From assembly GCA_016763135.1 (NCBI GenBank), contig JAESUI010000392.1, forward strand, positions 1-8,451: a DNA stretch of 8,451 nt. Direction: 5' to 3'. The stretch comes from Flavobacteriales bacterium (GTDB taxonomy: Bacteria > Bacteroidota > Bacteroidia > Flavobacteriales_E > Vicingaceae). Of this stretch, positions 1 through 6,323 are shown one piece after another (within the stretch, counting starts at the first letter, position 1; every line of letters starts with the position of its first letter). A model generated the notes under the pieces. That model searched no databases, was not told the origin of the DNA, and saw nothing but the letters and a program-made list of their open reading frames with translations. Both the position numbers and the translations under genes were made by a program.

Positions 1-193
1 AAGCTAACTTAACTTGTTTATTAAAAGGATAAAAGACGTTGTTTTTAAAAACCACATATCCTATTTTTTATTTTAAATTTTATAACAAAACTTAATTCTC
101 TTCAACAGGTTTATTGTTAATTTTAGAGGGTTAATTTTCAGCACTTTAATAAAAAAGACAAAAAAGACTGTTTATAACTAAAAACATAATAAA
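1..193. other. Intergenic region upstream of rpiB
   Basis: No gene is supported here. All three forward frames are closed by stops within the first 30 bases, so no upstream forward gene reaches into the window. A weak stem (AGGATA at 26-31 pairing with TATCCT at 57-62, followed by six T at 64-69) could be what remains of a terminator for a gene to the left, but the loop is long and only partly structured. The rpiB promoter should lie in this stretch. The nearest match to the Bacteroidota -7 element TAnnTTTG is TAATTTTC at 132-139, with a TTG at 114-116. The 15-nt gap between them is shorter than usual, so no promoter is called. Confidence 0.4.
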
Positions 194-631
194 ATGGACA
201 TAAAAAAAATAGCTATAGGAAGTGACCATGCTGGTTTTGATTTGAAAGAAAAAGTAAAAGAATACCTTACAAATAGTGGAATCAAGTTTGAAGATTTTGG
301 TCCTTTTTCTGATGATAGAGCAGATTACCCAGATTATGCACATCCTGTTGCTTCTTCTGTAGAAAATAAGAATGCAGATTTAGGAATTTTAATTTGCGGA
401 AGCGGAAATGGAATTAATATGACTGCAAATAAACATCAAGAAATAAGATCTGCTTTATGTTGGAGAGAGGATATTGCAGAAATGGCAAGATTACATAATG
501 ATGCAAATATAATAGCATTGCCCGCTAGATACATAAGTGAAGAGCTTGCTTTAAAATGTATAGATATATTTTTAAAGACAGAATTTGAAGGGGGAAGGCA
601 TGCTGATAGAGTTAAAAAAATTAATTGTTAA
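194..631 (+). CDS. rpiB: Ribose-5-phosphate isomerase B
   Basis: This 145-residue protein matches the RpiB/LacAB sugar isomerase family in length and motifs. It would interconvert ribose 5-phosphate and ribulose 5-phosphate in the non-oxidative pentose phosphate pathway, in the cytoplasm. The N-terminal GSDHAG motif (residues 9-14) is the phosphosugar-binding start of the Rossmann-like fold. CGSGNG at 68-73 carries the catalytic cysteine C68 (C66 in E. coli RpiB), with Ser where E. coli has Thr. H101 and N102 in RLHNDAN match the ring-opening His region, and EGGRH (132-136) with R139 forms the C-terminal phosphate-binding part. The cysteine makes this the E. coli type rather than the mycobacterial type, which lacks it. 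ATG at 194 is preceded by an A-rich stretch, as is usual in this phylum. The gene appears monocistronic, since a strong hairpin terminator follows at 660-690. Confidence 0.96.
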   Translation: MDIKKIAIGSDHAGFDLKEKVKEYLTNSGIKFEDFGPFSDDRADYPDYAHPVASSVENKNADLGILICGSGNGINMTANKHQEIRSALCWREDIAEMARLHNDANIIALPARYISEELALKCIDIFLKTEFEGGRHADRVKKINC

Positions 632-659
632 AAATTAATACTGTTACTTTTTTATATTT

Positions 660-690
660 ATGCGTTCTATAAGAGTAGAACGCATTTTTT
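660..690 (+). terminator. Intrinsic terminator after rpiB, touching the sigma-factor start
   Basis: ATGCGTTCTA (660-669) pairs perfectly with TAGAACGCAT (676-685) across a six-base loop TAAGAG. A T run covers 685-690, so this is a textbook Rho-independent terminator for rpiB. The last T is directly followed by the ATG of the sigma-factor gene at 691. Any transcript reading through from rpiB would carry this stem right against the start codon, so the element could also limit translation of the next gene. Termination itself is well supported; the regulatory role is inference. Confidence 0.85.
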
Positions 691-1242
691 ATGTCAATTA
701 ATCAGAAAAATATAAAAGTTAAATCAGAAAAAGATTTAATTGAACTTGCTAAAAAAAATAGCAACTATTTTGCTCCTATTTATAAAAAATATCATGAACA
801 AATTTTTCGATTTATTTATCAAAGAATGAAGAGTAAAGAAGAAGCTGCAGATGTCACTTCTCAAGTTTTTTTAAAAGCTCTTATTAATTTAAATAAATAT
901 GAATTTAGGGGATATCCTTTTTCTTCCTGGCTTTACAGAATAGCCCTCAATGAGGTAAATCAACATTATAGAAAAAATAAAAATAAAAGAACGGTTAATA
1001 TTGATGAAGAAAACATTAAAGAAATAATAGAAGAATCAGGAGAATTTTTTAATGAGGAAAAAAGATGCAAACTAATAGAAACACTCAGTAAACTTGGTGA
1101 TGAAAAATTAGTATTAATAGAGATGAGATTTTTTGAAAAAAGAGCTTTTAAAGAAATTGCTCAGGTGCTAAATATTACTGAAAATAATGCAAAAGTTAAA
1201 ACATATCGTGTGTTAGAAGAAATGAAGAAAAATATGGTGTAA
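691..1242 (+). CDS. ECF-type RNA polymerase sigma factor
   Basis: This 183-residue protein has the two-domain layout of sigma-70 family ECF factors. Region 2 lies at about residues 30-97 (YKKYHEQIFRFIYQR, the ADVTSQVFLKAL helix, then FSSWLYRIALNEVN) and would bind the core polymerase clamp and the -10 element. Region 4 lies at about 128-180, with a helix-turn-helix around AFKEIAQVLNITENNAKVK (152-170) for -35 contact. Region 3 is absent and there is no extra C-terminal domain. An acidic linker (104-123) joins the two domains. ATG at 691 is the only ATG before region 2 (the next is M46, inside it), so it is taken as the start although the rpiB terminator ends right against it. A small membrane protein follows 12 nt downstream and may be its partner. 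The regulon cannot be told from the sequence. Confidence 0.92.
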   Translation: MSINQKNIKVKSEKDLIELAKKNSNYFAPIYKKYHEQIFRFIYQRMKSKEEAADVTSQVFLKALINLNKYEFRGYPFSSWLYRIALNEVNQHYRKNKNKRTVNIDEENIKEIIEESGEFFNEEKRCKLIETLSKLGDEKLVLIEMRFFEKRAFKEIAQVLNITENNAKVKTYRVLEEMKKNMV

Positions 1243-1254
1243 TTTTAAGAAAGA

Positions 1255-1500
1255 ATGTCAGAAGAAGAAAAAAATATTATAAAAATTAATAGGAAAAAGC
1301 TTTCTGTTAAAGAAATACAGGAAAATGAAAACTTTGAAGGTATTTTAAATAAACACAGAATGGCAACTAAGCGACCTGTATATAAACAGAAAAAATTTTA
1401 TTTTTTCTTGTTTCTTCTGATGCTTATAACACTTTTAATTTATTATACAGACAAAGAGGAAAAACAAAAAGAAGCGGAAAAAACAGAAAAGACTAATTAG
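1255..1500 (+). CDS. Small single-pass membrane protein, candidate sigma-factor partner
   Basis: This is an 81-residue protein of no family I can name with confidence. Residues 1-47 are charged and contain KKLSVKEIQENENFEGILNKH, predicted to be helical. Residues 48-64 form one hydrophobic membrane segment. Residues 65-81 are a short Lys/Glu tail. Basic residues just before the segment (KRPVYKQKK) favour an N-in topology, which puts the larger soluble part in the cytoplasm with the sigma factor. The ATG at 1255 follows the sigma stop by 12 nt, behind an AAGAAAG stretch, so the two genes are very likely one transcript. By position and topology it could be a membrane-tethered anti-sigma factor, but it lacks a recognisable ZAS zinc motif or FecR-type periplasmic domain. 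Its last 8 bases overlap the end of the converging VOC gene. Confidence 0.75.
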   Translation: MSEEEKNIIKINRKKLSVKEIQENENFEGILNKHRMATKRPVYKQKKFYFFLFLLMLITLLIYYTDKEEKQKEAEKTEKTN

Positions 1501-1921
1501 TTCCATAAAGACCCATTCTGTTTCCTTCTGAATCTAAAAAGTGTGCATAATAACCAGGTTTATTATCTATATATGTATTAGGAATAGTAAATGAAGAATT
1601 ATTTTCTTTGGAAGTTATTAGTGTTTTTTCTTTAATAATTTTTCCACCACCCTCAACAATCAACTCCATAATTGTTTCAAAATTTCCTGTAGCATCAAAA
1701 AATAAAATTGTTCCTTGACCAGAATTTTTATAATCTTTTAATTCAATAATAGCCCCATGTATCAACTCTTTTTGGCCCCCATTGTTTTTAAAAACAGCAT
1801 GTGGTATTGCATTTAGTTCTTCGAAAAAAAAAGAAGCATCAAAGATTGTTTCATAAAATTTAGCCGCACGATTTAGGTCGTTTGCTGGAATTTGAATCCA
1901 AGGGATAGCTGAATGTTCCAT
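1493..1921 (-). CDS. VOC superfamily protein (glyoxalase/bleomycin resistance/dioxygenase fold)
   Basis: This 142-residue protein has the two beta-alpha-beta-beta-beta modules of the vicinal oxygen chelate superfamily. Module one starts with IPWIQIPANDLNRAAKFYET (residues 6-25), the usual 'specific interaction by pairing' opening. Module two runs from about GTILFFDA (70-77) to the family-typical end FLDSEGNRMGLY (128-139). Substrate and activity cannot be assigned, because VOC members include isomerases, dioxygenases, drug-binding proteins and non-enzymes. H55 and H127 are possible metal ligands, but I cannot align them reliably. It is probably cytoplasmic, having no signal peptide. The start ATG (1919-1921) is preceded by AAAGAAAA. 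It is oriented like the operon to its right but is separated from it by 83 bp that include a dyad, so it probably has its own control. Its 3' end overlaps the small membrane-protein gene by 8 bp. Confidence 0.9.
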   Translation of the reverse strand: MEHSAIPWIQIPANDLNRAAKFYETIFDASFFFEELNAIPHAVFKNNGGQKELIHGAIIELKDYKNSGQGTILFFDATGNFETIMELIVEGGGKIIKEKTLITSKENNSSFTIPNTYIDNKPGYYAHFLDSEGNRMGLYGTN

Positions 1922-1932
1922 TTTTCTTTAAG

Positions 1933-1956
1933 TTTAGTGACCATAAAGTAACTAAA
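1933..1956. promoter_or_regulatory. Imperfect dyad upstream of the VOC gene, possible operator
   Basis: TTTAGTGAC (1933-1941) and GTAACTAAA (1948-1956) are inverted copies with one mismatch around the six-base centre CATAAA. The dyad ends 12 nt before the VOC start. No T run follows it on either strand, which argues against a terminator. A spaced dyad of this size fits a dimeric winged-helix repressor site. No regulator gene is visible nearby, so the role is inference, and in AT-rich sequence such a match can arise by chance. Confidence 0.3.
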
Positions 1957-2004
1957 ATAAAAGATAAATAAAAATGATTTACAGCATAATAAGTGTTGCA
2001 GGGA

Positions 2005-3336
2005 TTATATTGCCCCAATAGACTTAAGCTCCAAGTATTTGTTGATGGTGTTTAAAGAAAGGTCGTTAGGTTTACATTTTATTGATTGTATTCCATGTTT
2101 TTTTAATTCTTTAACTATTTGGTCTTTTTCTAAAATGAATTTTTTTGCAATAGTTTGTTGGTAAATATCTAACACGGTTTTTGCTTCGTTTTGTGAATAA
2201 TCTTCTAACTCTGTATTTTCAAAAAACATAACAATTAAAAGATGGTATTTGTTTAACATTCTTAAAATAGGAACAACCCTTTCTAATGCATAAATACTAT
2301 CAAAGTTAGTATATAAAAAAAGTAAACTTCTGTTGGGTATTGATCGCCTTATTTTAGCATAAAGAAGTTCATAATTTGCCTCAGAATAATTATAGTTTTC
2401 TTTATATAGTGAGAACATTAGTTTTTTAAGTTGCCTCGTTGATTTATCAGCTTTTAAAAAAATATCAATGGACTTAGAAAAAGTAACTAAACCAGCGTTG
2501 TCTTGTTTTTTAAGAATAATGTTTGATAAAGCTAAAGAAGAATTAATGGCATAATCAACTAAGGTAAGCCCATCAAAGGGCATTTTCATAGTTCGGCTTT
2601 TGTCAATTATAGAATAAACCTGCTGAGATCTTTCGTCCTCAAAATGGTTGGTCATAATTACATTAAAACGACTTGTTGCTTTCCAATTAATATTTCTCGG
2701 ATCATCTCCTGGGACGTAGGATTTTATCTGGTCAAACTCATAGCTTTTGCCTACTTTTTTCATTTTATTGTCGCCCTGAGTGAAAGATGAGTGGTTTAGA
2801 GCTATAAGCTCTTGTTGTTTCATTTGAATAATAGAAGGATAAACAGCTGTTTTAAATTCTGCCAAGGCCGTTTCTTTTTTTCTAATAAAAAAAATAACAG
2901 AACTTATCATTGTGTGAATATTTCCAAAAGAGTACTCCCCGCGAATTAGTGGTGTTAATTTATATTGTATAGTGTCTTTGGCAAGCTTATCTAGAGATAT
3001 CTTAATGTTAAAATCCCTTTCACTTAATTGATAAGGAAGCTCATCAATAATTTTAACTTTTATATTTAGACTAGAATTGTTTTTAATACGAAGAATAATA
3101 CTGTTTTCATCACTTAAAGATAAAACAGCAGAAACAGACCTTTCAATGTTTATAATGTTTTTCTTAGTATATAAGAGTATGAAATCTGCAATAAAAAGTA
3201 AAATTGTTAAAGACAAAACAATTAAAGCAAGATAAAAAAGAGGCTCATAAAAAAATGAAGCAAAAAAACAGAAAACAGTTCCTCCCAACACGTAAAACAT
3301 GCGGTCGGTTAGGTATAAACTTTTGATTAGCTTCAT
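2005..3336 (-). CDS. DUF58 membrane-anchored protein with vWA-like domain
   Basis: This 443-residue protein is the last gene of the operon. Two hydrophobic segments near the N-terminus (about 12-30 and 32-56) anchor it. A beta-rich middle part follows (about 60-160, including RGEYSFG). The DUF58 signature then runs from YEFDQIKSYVPGDD (199-212) to R214 and W218. The C-terminal half looks like a von Willebrand A fold: D245, S247 and T249 in SIIDKSRTM give a MIDAS-like DxSxT, followed by the strand-helix pattern expected of vWA. DUF58 proteins are regularly encoded beside MoxR ATPases and are thought to be their partners or substrates. I chose ATG at 3336; a GTG at 3345 would add three residues (VFK), but MKLIKSLYL resembles the usual start in this family. 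The ATG lies 14 nt after the moxR-like stop. No convincing terminator follows it. Confidence 0.92.
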   Translation of the reverse strand: MKLIKSLYLTDRMFYVLGGTVFCFFASFFYEPLFYLALIVLSLTILLFIADFILLYTKKNIINIERSVSAVLSLSDENSIILRIKNNSSLNIKVKIIDELPYQLSERDFNIKISLDKLAKDTIQYKLTPLIRGEYSFGNIHTMISSVIFFIRKKETALAEFKTAVYPSIIQMKQQELIALNHSSFTQGDNKMKKVGKSYEFDQIKSYVPGDDPRNINWKATSRFNVIMTNHFEDERSQQVYSIIDKSRTMKMPFDGLTLVDYAINSSLALSNIILKKQDNAGLVTFSKSIDIFLKADKSTRQLKKLMFSLYKENYNYSEANYELLYAKIRRSIPNRSLLFLYTNFDSIYALERVVPILRMLNKYHLLIVMFFENTELEDYSQNEAKTVLDIYQQTIAKKFILEKDQIVKELKKHGIQSIKCKPNDLSLNTINKYLELKSIGAI

Positions 3337-3350
3337 TTTAAACACTTAAA

Positions 3351-4436
3351 CTATCTTGGCACATCAATTTTTTTGATAATCTCTTTAATTACTGAGTCGA
3401 TAGTTACTCCCTCCATTTCTTTTTCAGGAGACAAGATAATTCTGTGGTTTAACACGGAAAAACAGACAAATTGAATGTCATCAGGAGTAACAAAATCTCG
3501 ACCCCTTAAAGCGGCAATTGCTTTGGAGGTTTTCATAATAGCCATTGAAGCTCTTGGTGAGGCTCCTAAAAACAAACTTCCATTATTTCTTGTTTCATTA
3601 ACGATTGTAGCGATATAATTAATAAGCTCAGTTTTAATATGGATTTGTTCTATTATGCTATTGCATTTAGCTATTTCTTCAGCATTAACAACACTTTTTA
3701 CTTTTCCAGAGTGGTCATTAGAAAAATCATTTTTAAAACGTTCTAAAATATTAATTTCTTCCTCAAGGCTTGGGTAGCCAACTTTCAATTTAAACAAAAA
3801 TCTATCAAGTTGTGCTTCGGGCAACTTGTATGTTCCCTCTTGTTCAATGGGGTTTTGTGTTGCTATAACGAAGAAAGGAAGCTCTAGTTTGTAGGTTGTT
3901 CCGTCAACAGTAACTTGCTTTTCTTCCATCGCTTCAAAAAGAGCTGCTTGCGTTTTTGCAGGAGATCTATTTATTTCATCAATTAAGATAAGGTTAGAAA
4001 AAATAGGCCCTTTTTTGAAAACAAATTCAGATTTTTGAAGATTAAAAATATTGACACCGATTAAATCAGAAGGCATTAAATCGGGCGTAAACTGTATTCT
4101 TTTAAAACCGATATGCATGCACTGGGCAATTAGTTTTGCCGTTAATGTTTTTGCAACACCAGGAACGCCTTCTAATAAAATATGACCACCAGTGAACATT
4201 CCTGCCAAAATAAGCTGTATTAGGTCGTCATTCCCAATAATTACTTTTTGTATTTCATTTTTAGTTTTTTCAAAAACAACATTAACAAAGTCAATTTCTG
4301 GATTGATTGCAGGAATAATAGGTTCTTCCTGTTTTATTTTTTCAGGAATAACTTCGGTTTTATTTTCTTTTTGGGCTAGATTTTCGACTGCCTTATCTAT
4401 TTGTCCTTCTTTTTTGTTTCTTTCTTCGCTTTCCAT
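3351..4436 (-). CDS. MoxR-family AAA+ ATPase
   Basis: This 361-residue cytoplasmic AAA+ ATPase has all the expected elements. Walker A is GVPGVAKT (90-97, K96 and T97). Walker B is LILIDEINR (149-157, D153 and E154). Sensor 1 is ATQNP (192-196, N195). The MoxR-typical EGTYKLPEAQLDRF spans 200-213. Sensor 2 is in GASPRAS (291-297, R295), inside the helical lid. MoxR ATPases act as chaperone-like remodelers, often paired with vWA proteins; here DUF58 follows 14 nt downstream. Residues 1-46 are a charged Lys/Glu-rich extension before the conserved core; family members are commonly shorter at this end. The ATG overlaps the stop of the DUF4350 gene as TAATG (1-nt overlap), so translation is probably coupled. 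The gene name moxR is not used because the family has many paralogues. Confidence 0.95.
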   Translation of the reverse strand: MESEERNKKEGQIDKAVENLAQKENKTEVIPEKIKQEEPIIPAINPEIDFVNVVFEKTKNEIQKVIIGNDDLIQLILAGMFTGGHILLEGVPGVAKTLTAKLIAQCMHIGFKRIQFTPDLMPSDLIGVNIFNLQKSEFVFKKGPIFSNLILIDEINRSPAKTQAALFEAMEEKQVTVDGTTYKLELPFFVIATQNPIEQEGTYKLPEAQLDRFLFKLKVGYPSLEEEINILERFKNDFSNDHSGKVKSVVNAEEIAKCNSIIEQIHIKTELINYIATIVNETRNNGSLFLGASPRASMAIMKTSKAIAALRGRDFVTPDDIQFVCFSVLNHRIILSPEKEMEGVTIDSVIKEIIKKIDVPR

Positions 4437-5665
4437 TAGTTACAATTTTTATAATACGACTCAACTGCGGAGTGTAAATTAATTAAATCTTTTGAGTTAG
4501 CCATAGGGCTATAACGAACCTTTCTAAAATGTTTAAAAAGATTGGTAATGCTGTTTTTCTCTATTCCTGACTTTGCTGTAAGGCTATCTATTAGTTCTTC
4601 TTCGGAGGTAATTATAATGTTATACCTGCTTTTTACGTTAGCAAGTAACAAGGAATACATCTCGTTTGCAATTAATTTGTGTTGTCCTTTTTGAAAATAT
4701 AAAACTCCTATAGCTTTGGTATATGCAATTGTTGTATTGGTGTTTTTTTGTAAAAGAGGAATAATACGTTGCTCACGCTTTGTTCTAACCAAGAGGTAAA
4801 TAAGAATGGTTATCAAAAATAAATACCAGCCCCATCTTAAAGTATAATGAGAAAATAAAAATTGAAGAGGATTTTGGGTGTTGTTTCCTCCTCCAAATTC
4901 TGAGTTTAATAAAGGTTTATTACTGATTTCATCCCAATAGATAGGTCCATCATTTAGATGTGACAGCATATTATTTACATTAGTAAAACCATCTTTTGTT
5001 ACTAAGTTGTAATTAGTAAACAGGAGCGGTATCGAATGAATAAAAACCTCTCCCTTGCCCCACTTAAAAGAATAGCAGACAACATTGTTTTTGACAAAAG
5101 AAACCTCTTTAAAACCATACAGAGAAAGCGTGTCTTTGATGTAGTTTTCACCATACATGCTCCAATAATAAAGAGAAGTATCCTTAAGGTGCTGGTAATG
5201 AAAAGACAGTTTTGTTTCGTAGTTTTTATTGTTTACGGATATAATGCTGTCTGTGAAATAGTCATACTCATGAATTGTGTCAGTTTTTGGAAGTAACATT
5301 CTGGTTATTTCTAAAGGAGCACTATTTGATGCAATAAAAACATTATTTCCGTTTTCAACGTACTTTAATATGTGGATCGCCCTTAAAGAGTCGATATATA
5401 GGTGATCTCCAATGGCAATATAGTTGGTTGATGTTTTTGTCGTGTCAAGCGTTTCTTCAAAAGAGCGCTTAATATTAGTAATGCCGACATTTTTATCGTC
5501 AAGTAAATCGTAAAAAACTTTTAATCCATATGGTTGATCGTTGTTTTTCTTATAAACCTCTTCCCAGTTGTACTCTGGAGTGTATTGTTTTGTATAGTAG
5601 TATAACAACGCAATTCCTCCAAAAACTACAGCAACAAATAATATGATGACGATGTTTTTATTCAT
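4436..5665 (-). CDS. DUF4350-type two-pass membrane protein
   Basis: This 409-residue protein has membrane segments at about 5-24 and 277-294. Residues 25-276 are predicted periplasmic and 295-409 cytoplasmic. The periplasmic part shows DUF4350 features: QPYGLKVFYDLL (44-55), the strand ENGNNVFIAS (104-113), the loop GKGEVFIHSIPLLFTNY (203-219) and WDE (244-246). Its alternating strands and helices suggest a GATase1-like or Rossmann-like fold, but I see no catalytic triad to assign. The cytoplasmic tail is helical and carries TKAIGVLYFQKGQHKLIA (316-333), typical of the Bacteroidota members. It overlaps the DUF4129 gene upstream by 8 nt and the MoxR gene downstream by 1 nt. The function is unknown; the layout suggests a sensor or structural subunit linking periplasm and ATPase. 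The assignment rests on motif pattern and gene order. Confidence 0.82.
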   Translation of the reverse strand: MNKNIVIILFVAVVFGGIALLYYYTKQYTPEYNWEEVYKKNNDQPYGLKVFYDLLDDKNVGITNIKRSFEETLDTTKTSTNYIAIGDHLYIDSLRAIHILKYVENGNNVFIASNSAPLEITRMLLPKTDTIHEYDYFTDSIISVNNKNYETKLSFHYQHLKDTSLYYWSMYGENYIKDTLSLYGFKEVSFVKNNVVCYSFKWGKGEVFIHSIPLLFTNYNLVTKDGFTNVNNMLSHLNDGPIYWDEISNKPLLNSEFGGGNNTQNPLQFLFSHYTLRWGWYLFLITILIYLLVRTKREQRIIPLLQKNTNTTIAYTKAIGVLYFQKGQHKLIANEMYSLLLANVKSRYNIIITSEEELIDSLTAKSGIEKNSITNLFKHFRKVRYSPMANSKDLINLHSAVESYYKNCN

Positions 5666-6323
5666 TTGTCGTTAGCTTGTTTTTAAAGTTATCAAAAAGA
5701 GGCTGAAGTTTATTAAAGCCCTCCTTTGTAAGAAGGTGCTCACCATACCAAATAGGCTCAAAAGCTAGAATAACACTTTTAAATCCATCTTTAATTATTA
5801 CTTCTTTTATTTCAGAATAATATTCCCAGTTAGTTTTTTCTTTTGCCCAAATAATGGTTCCCTGTTCTGAAAGGGTCTTTATTATTATTAAGAAATTTAT
5901 TCTTAAAGCAACATGATAGTTTTTTTGTAGGAGGGCCTCTTCAAGTAAGAGGTCTAAATCGATTTCGTGCATTTTTTCTTCTATTTCTTCTATAGACTCA
6001 ATACTTATATCTTGTTTTTTAATTGTTGGGTTTTTGGTAAGGTTGCTTAATATTTTAATAACTAAAAAAAGAACCAAGCCAACAACGATTACATAAAAAA
6101 CATACTTTAATCCACTCCAATTAAAATTAAAAGATGGAGCATCAAAGTTGCTGCCCTCTTCTTTCTCAACATCAATCTCTTTATAGGTTTCTGTATAATC
6201 AACGCCTTCTTTGACTTCTTCCCACGAAGACTTATTTATACTGAGCCCTCCCTCTTCTTTTGCCATTGCTGAAAAAGATAAAAGAAAAATCAAAAGACAG
6301 AAATATGTTCTTAAAGCGCTCAT
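5658..6323 (-). CDS. DUF4129-type membrane protein with signal peptide
   Basis: This is a 221-residue protein. Residues 1-21 look like a cleavable signal peptide (basic start, hydrophobic core LLIFLLSF, AMA before K22). A short acidic periplasmic segment (22-70) is followed by one membrane segment (72-93). The cytoplasmic part has an acidic linker (105-125) and then the DUF4129 domain (about 125-215). Key positions are R141 in HVALRINFL, K163 and N165 in KTNWEYY, and WYG (192-194), the usual pattern of this family. Its start overlaps the SpoIIM stop as ATGA (4 nt), and its end overlaps the DUF4350 start by 8 nt. DUF4129 proteins are recurrent neighbours of MoxR/DUF58 genes; their activity is not known. 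If the N-terminal segment is not cleaved, the protein would instead be a two-pass protein. Confidence 0.83.
   Translation of the reverse strand: MSALRTYFCLLIFLLSFSAMAKEEGGLSINKSSWEEVKEGVDYTETYKEIDVEKEEGSNFDAPSFNFNWSGLKYVFYVIVVGLVLFLVIKILSNLTKNPTIKKQDISIESIEEIEEKMHEIDLDLLLEEALLQKNYHVALRINFLIIIKTLSEQGTIIWAKEKTNWEYYSEIKEVIIKDGFKSVILAFEPIWYGEHLLTKEGFNKLQPLFDNFKNKLTTNE

Noticed and set aside
1..55. Minus-strand open frame running out of the left edge, from a GTG near 53-55
   Set aside because: It is only about 18 codons long with no ATG and no recognisable similarity; too short to support as a gene start.
26..69. Possible terminator stem (AGGATA/TATCCT) with a T run
   Set aside because: Only 6 bp pair, with a 25-base partly structured loop and an unpaired base before the T run. 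The upstream gene is not visible, so it is mentioned only in the intergenic note.
146..343. Open frame of 65 codons on the minus strand opposite the rpiB start
   Set aside because: It is low-complexity Ile/Phe-rich translation lying antisense to the well-supported rpiB gene, and shows no motif of its own.
1982..1998. Stem CAGCA/TGTTG near the end of the DUF58 gene as a possible operon terminator
   Set aside because: On the transcribed (minus) strand one position becomes an A-C mismatch, leaving a stem too weak to call; the T-rich sequence further on is typical of local base composition.
4192..4482. Plus-strand open frame of 96 codons
   Set aside because: It lies antisense across the MoxR ATPase start and the DUF4350 end, both well supported, and its Ser/Phe/Ile-rich translation looks like a shadow.
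5036..5296. Plus-strand open frame of 86 codons
   Set aside because: It is antisense inside the DUF4350-type gene, with no domain pattern or neighbouring gene in the same direction.
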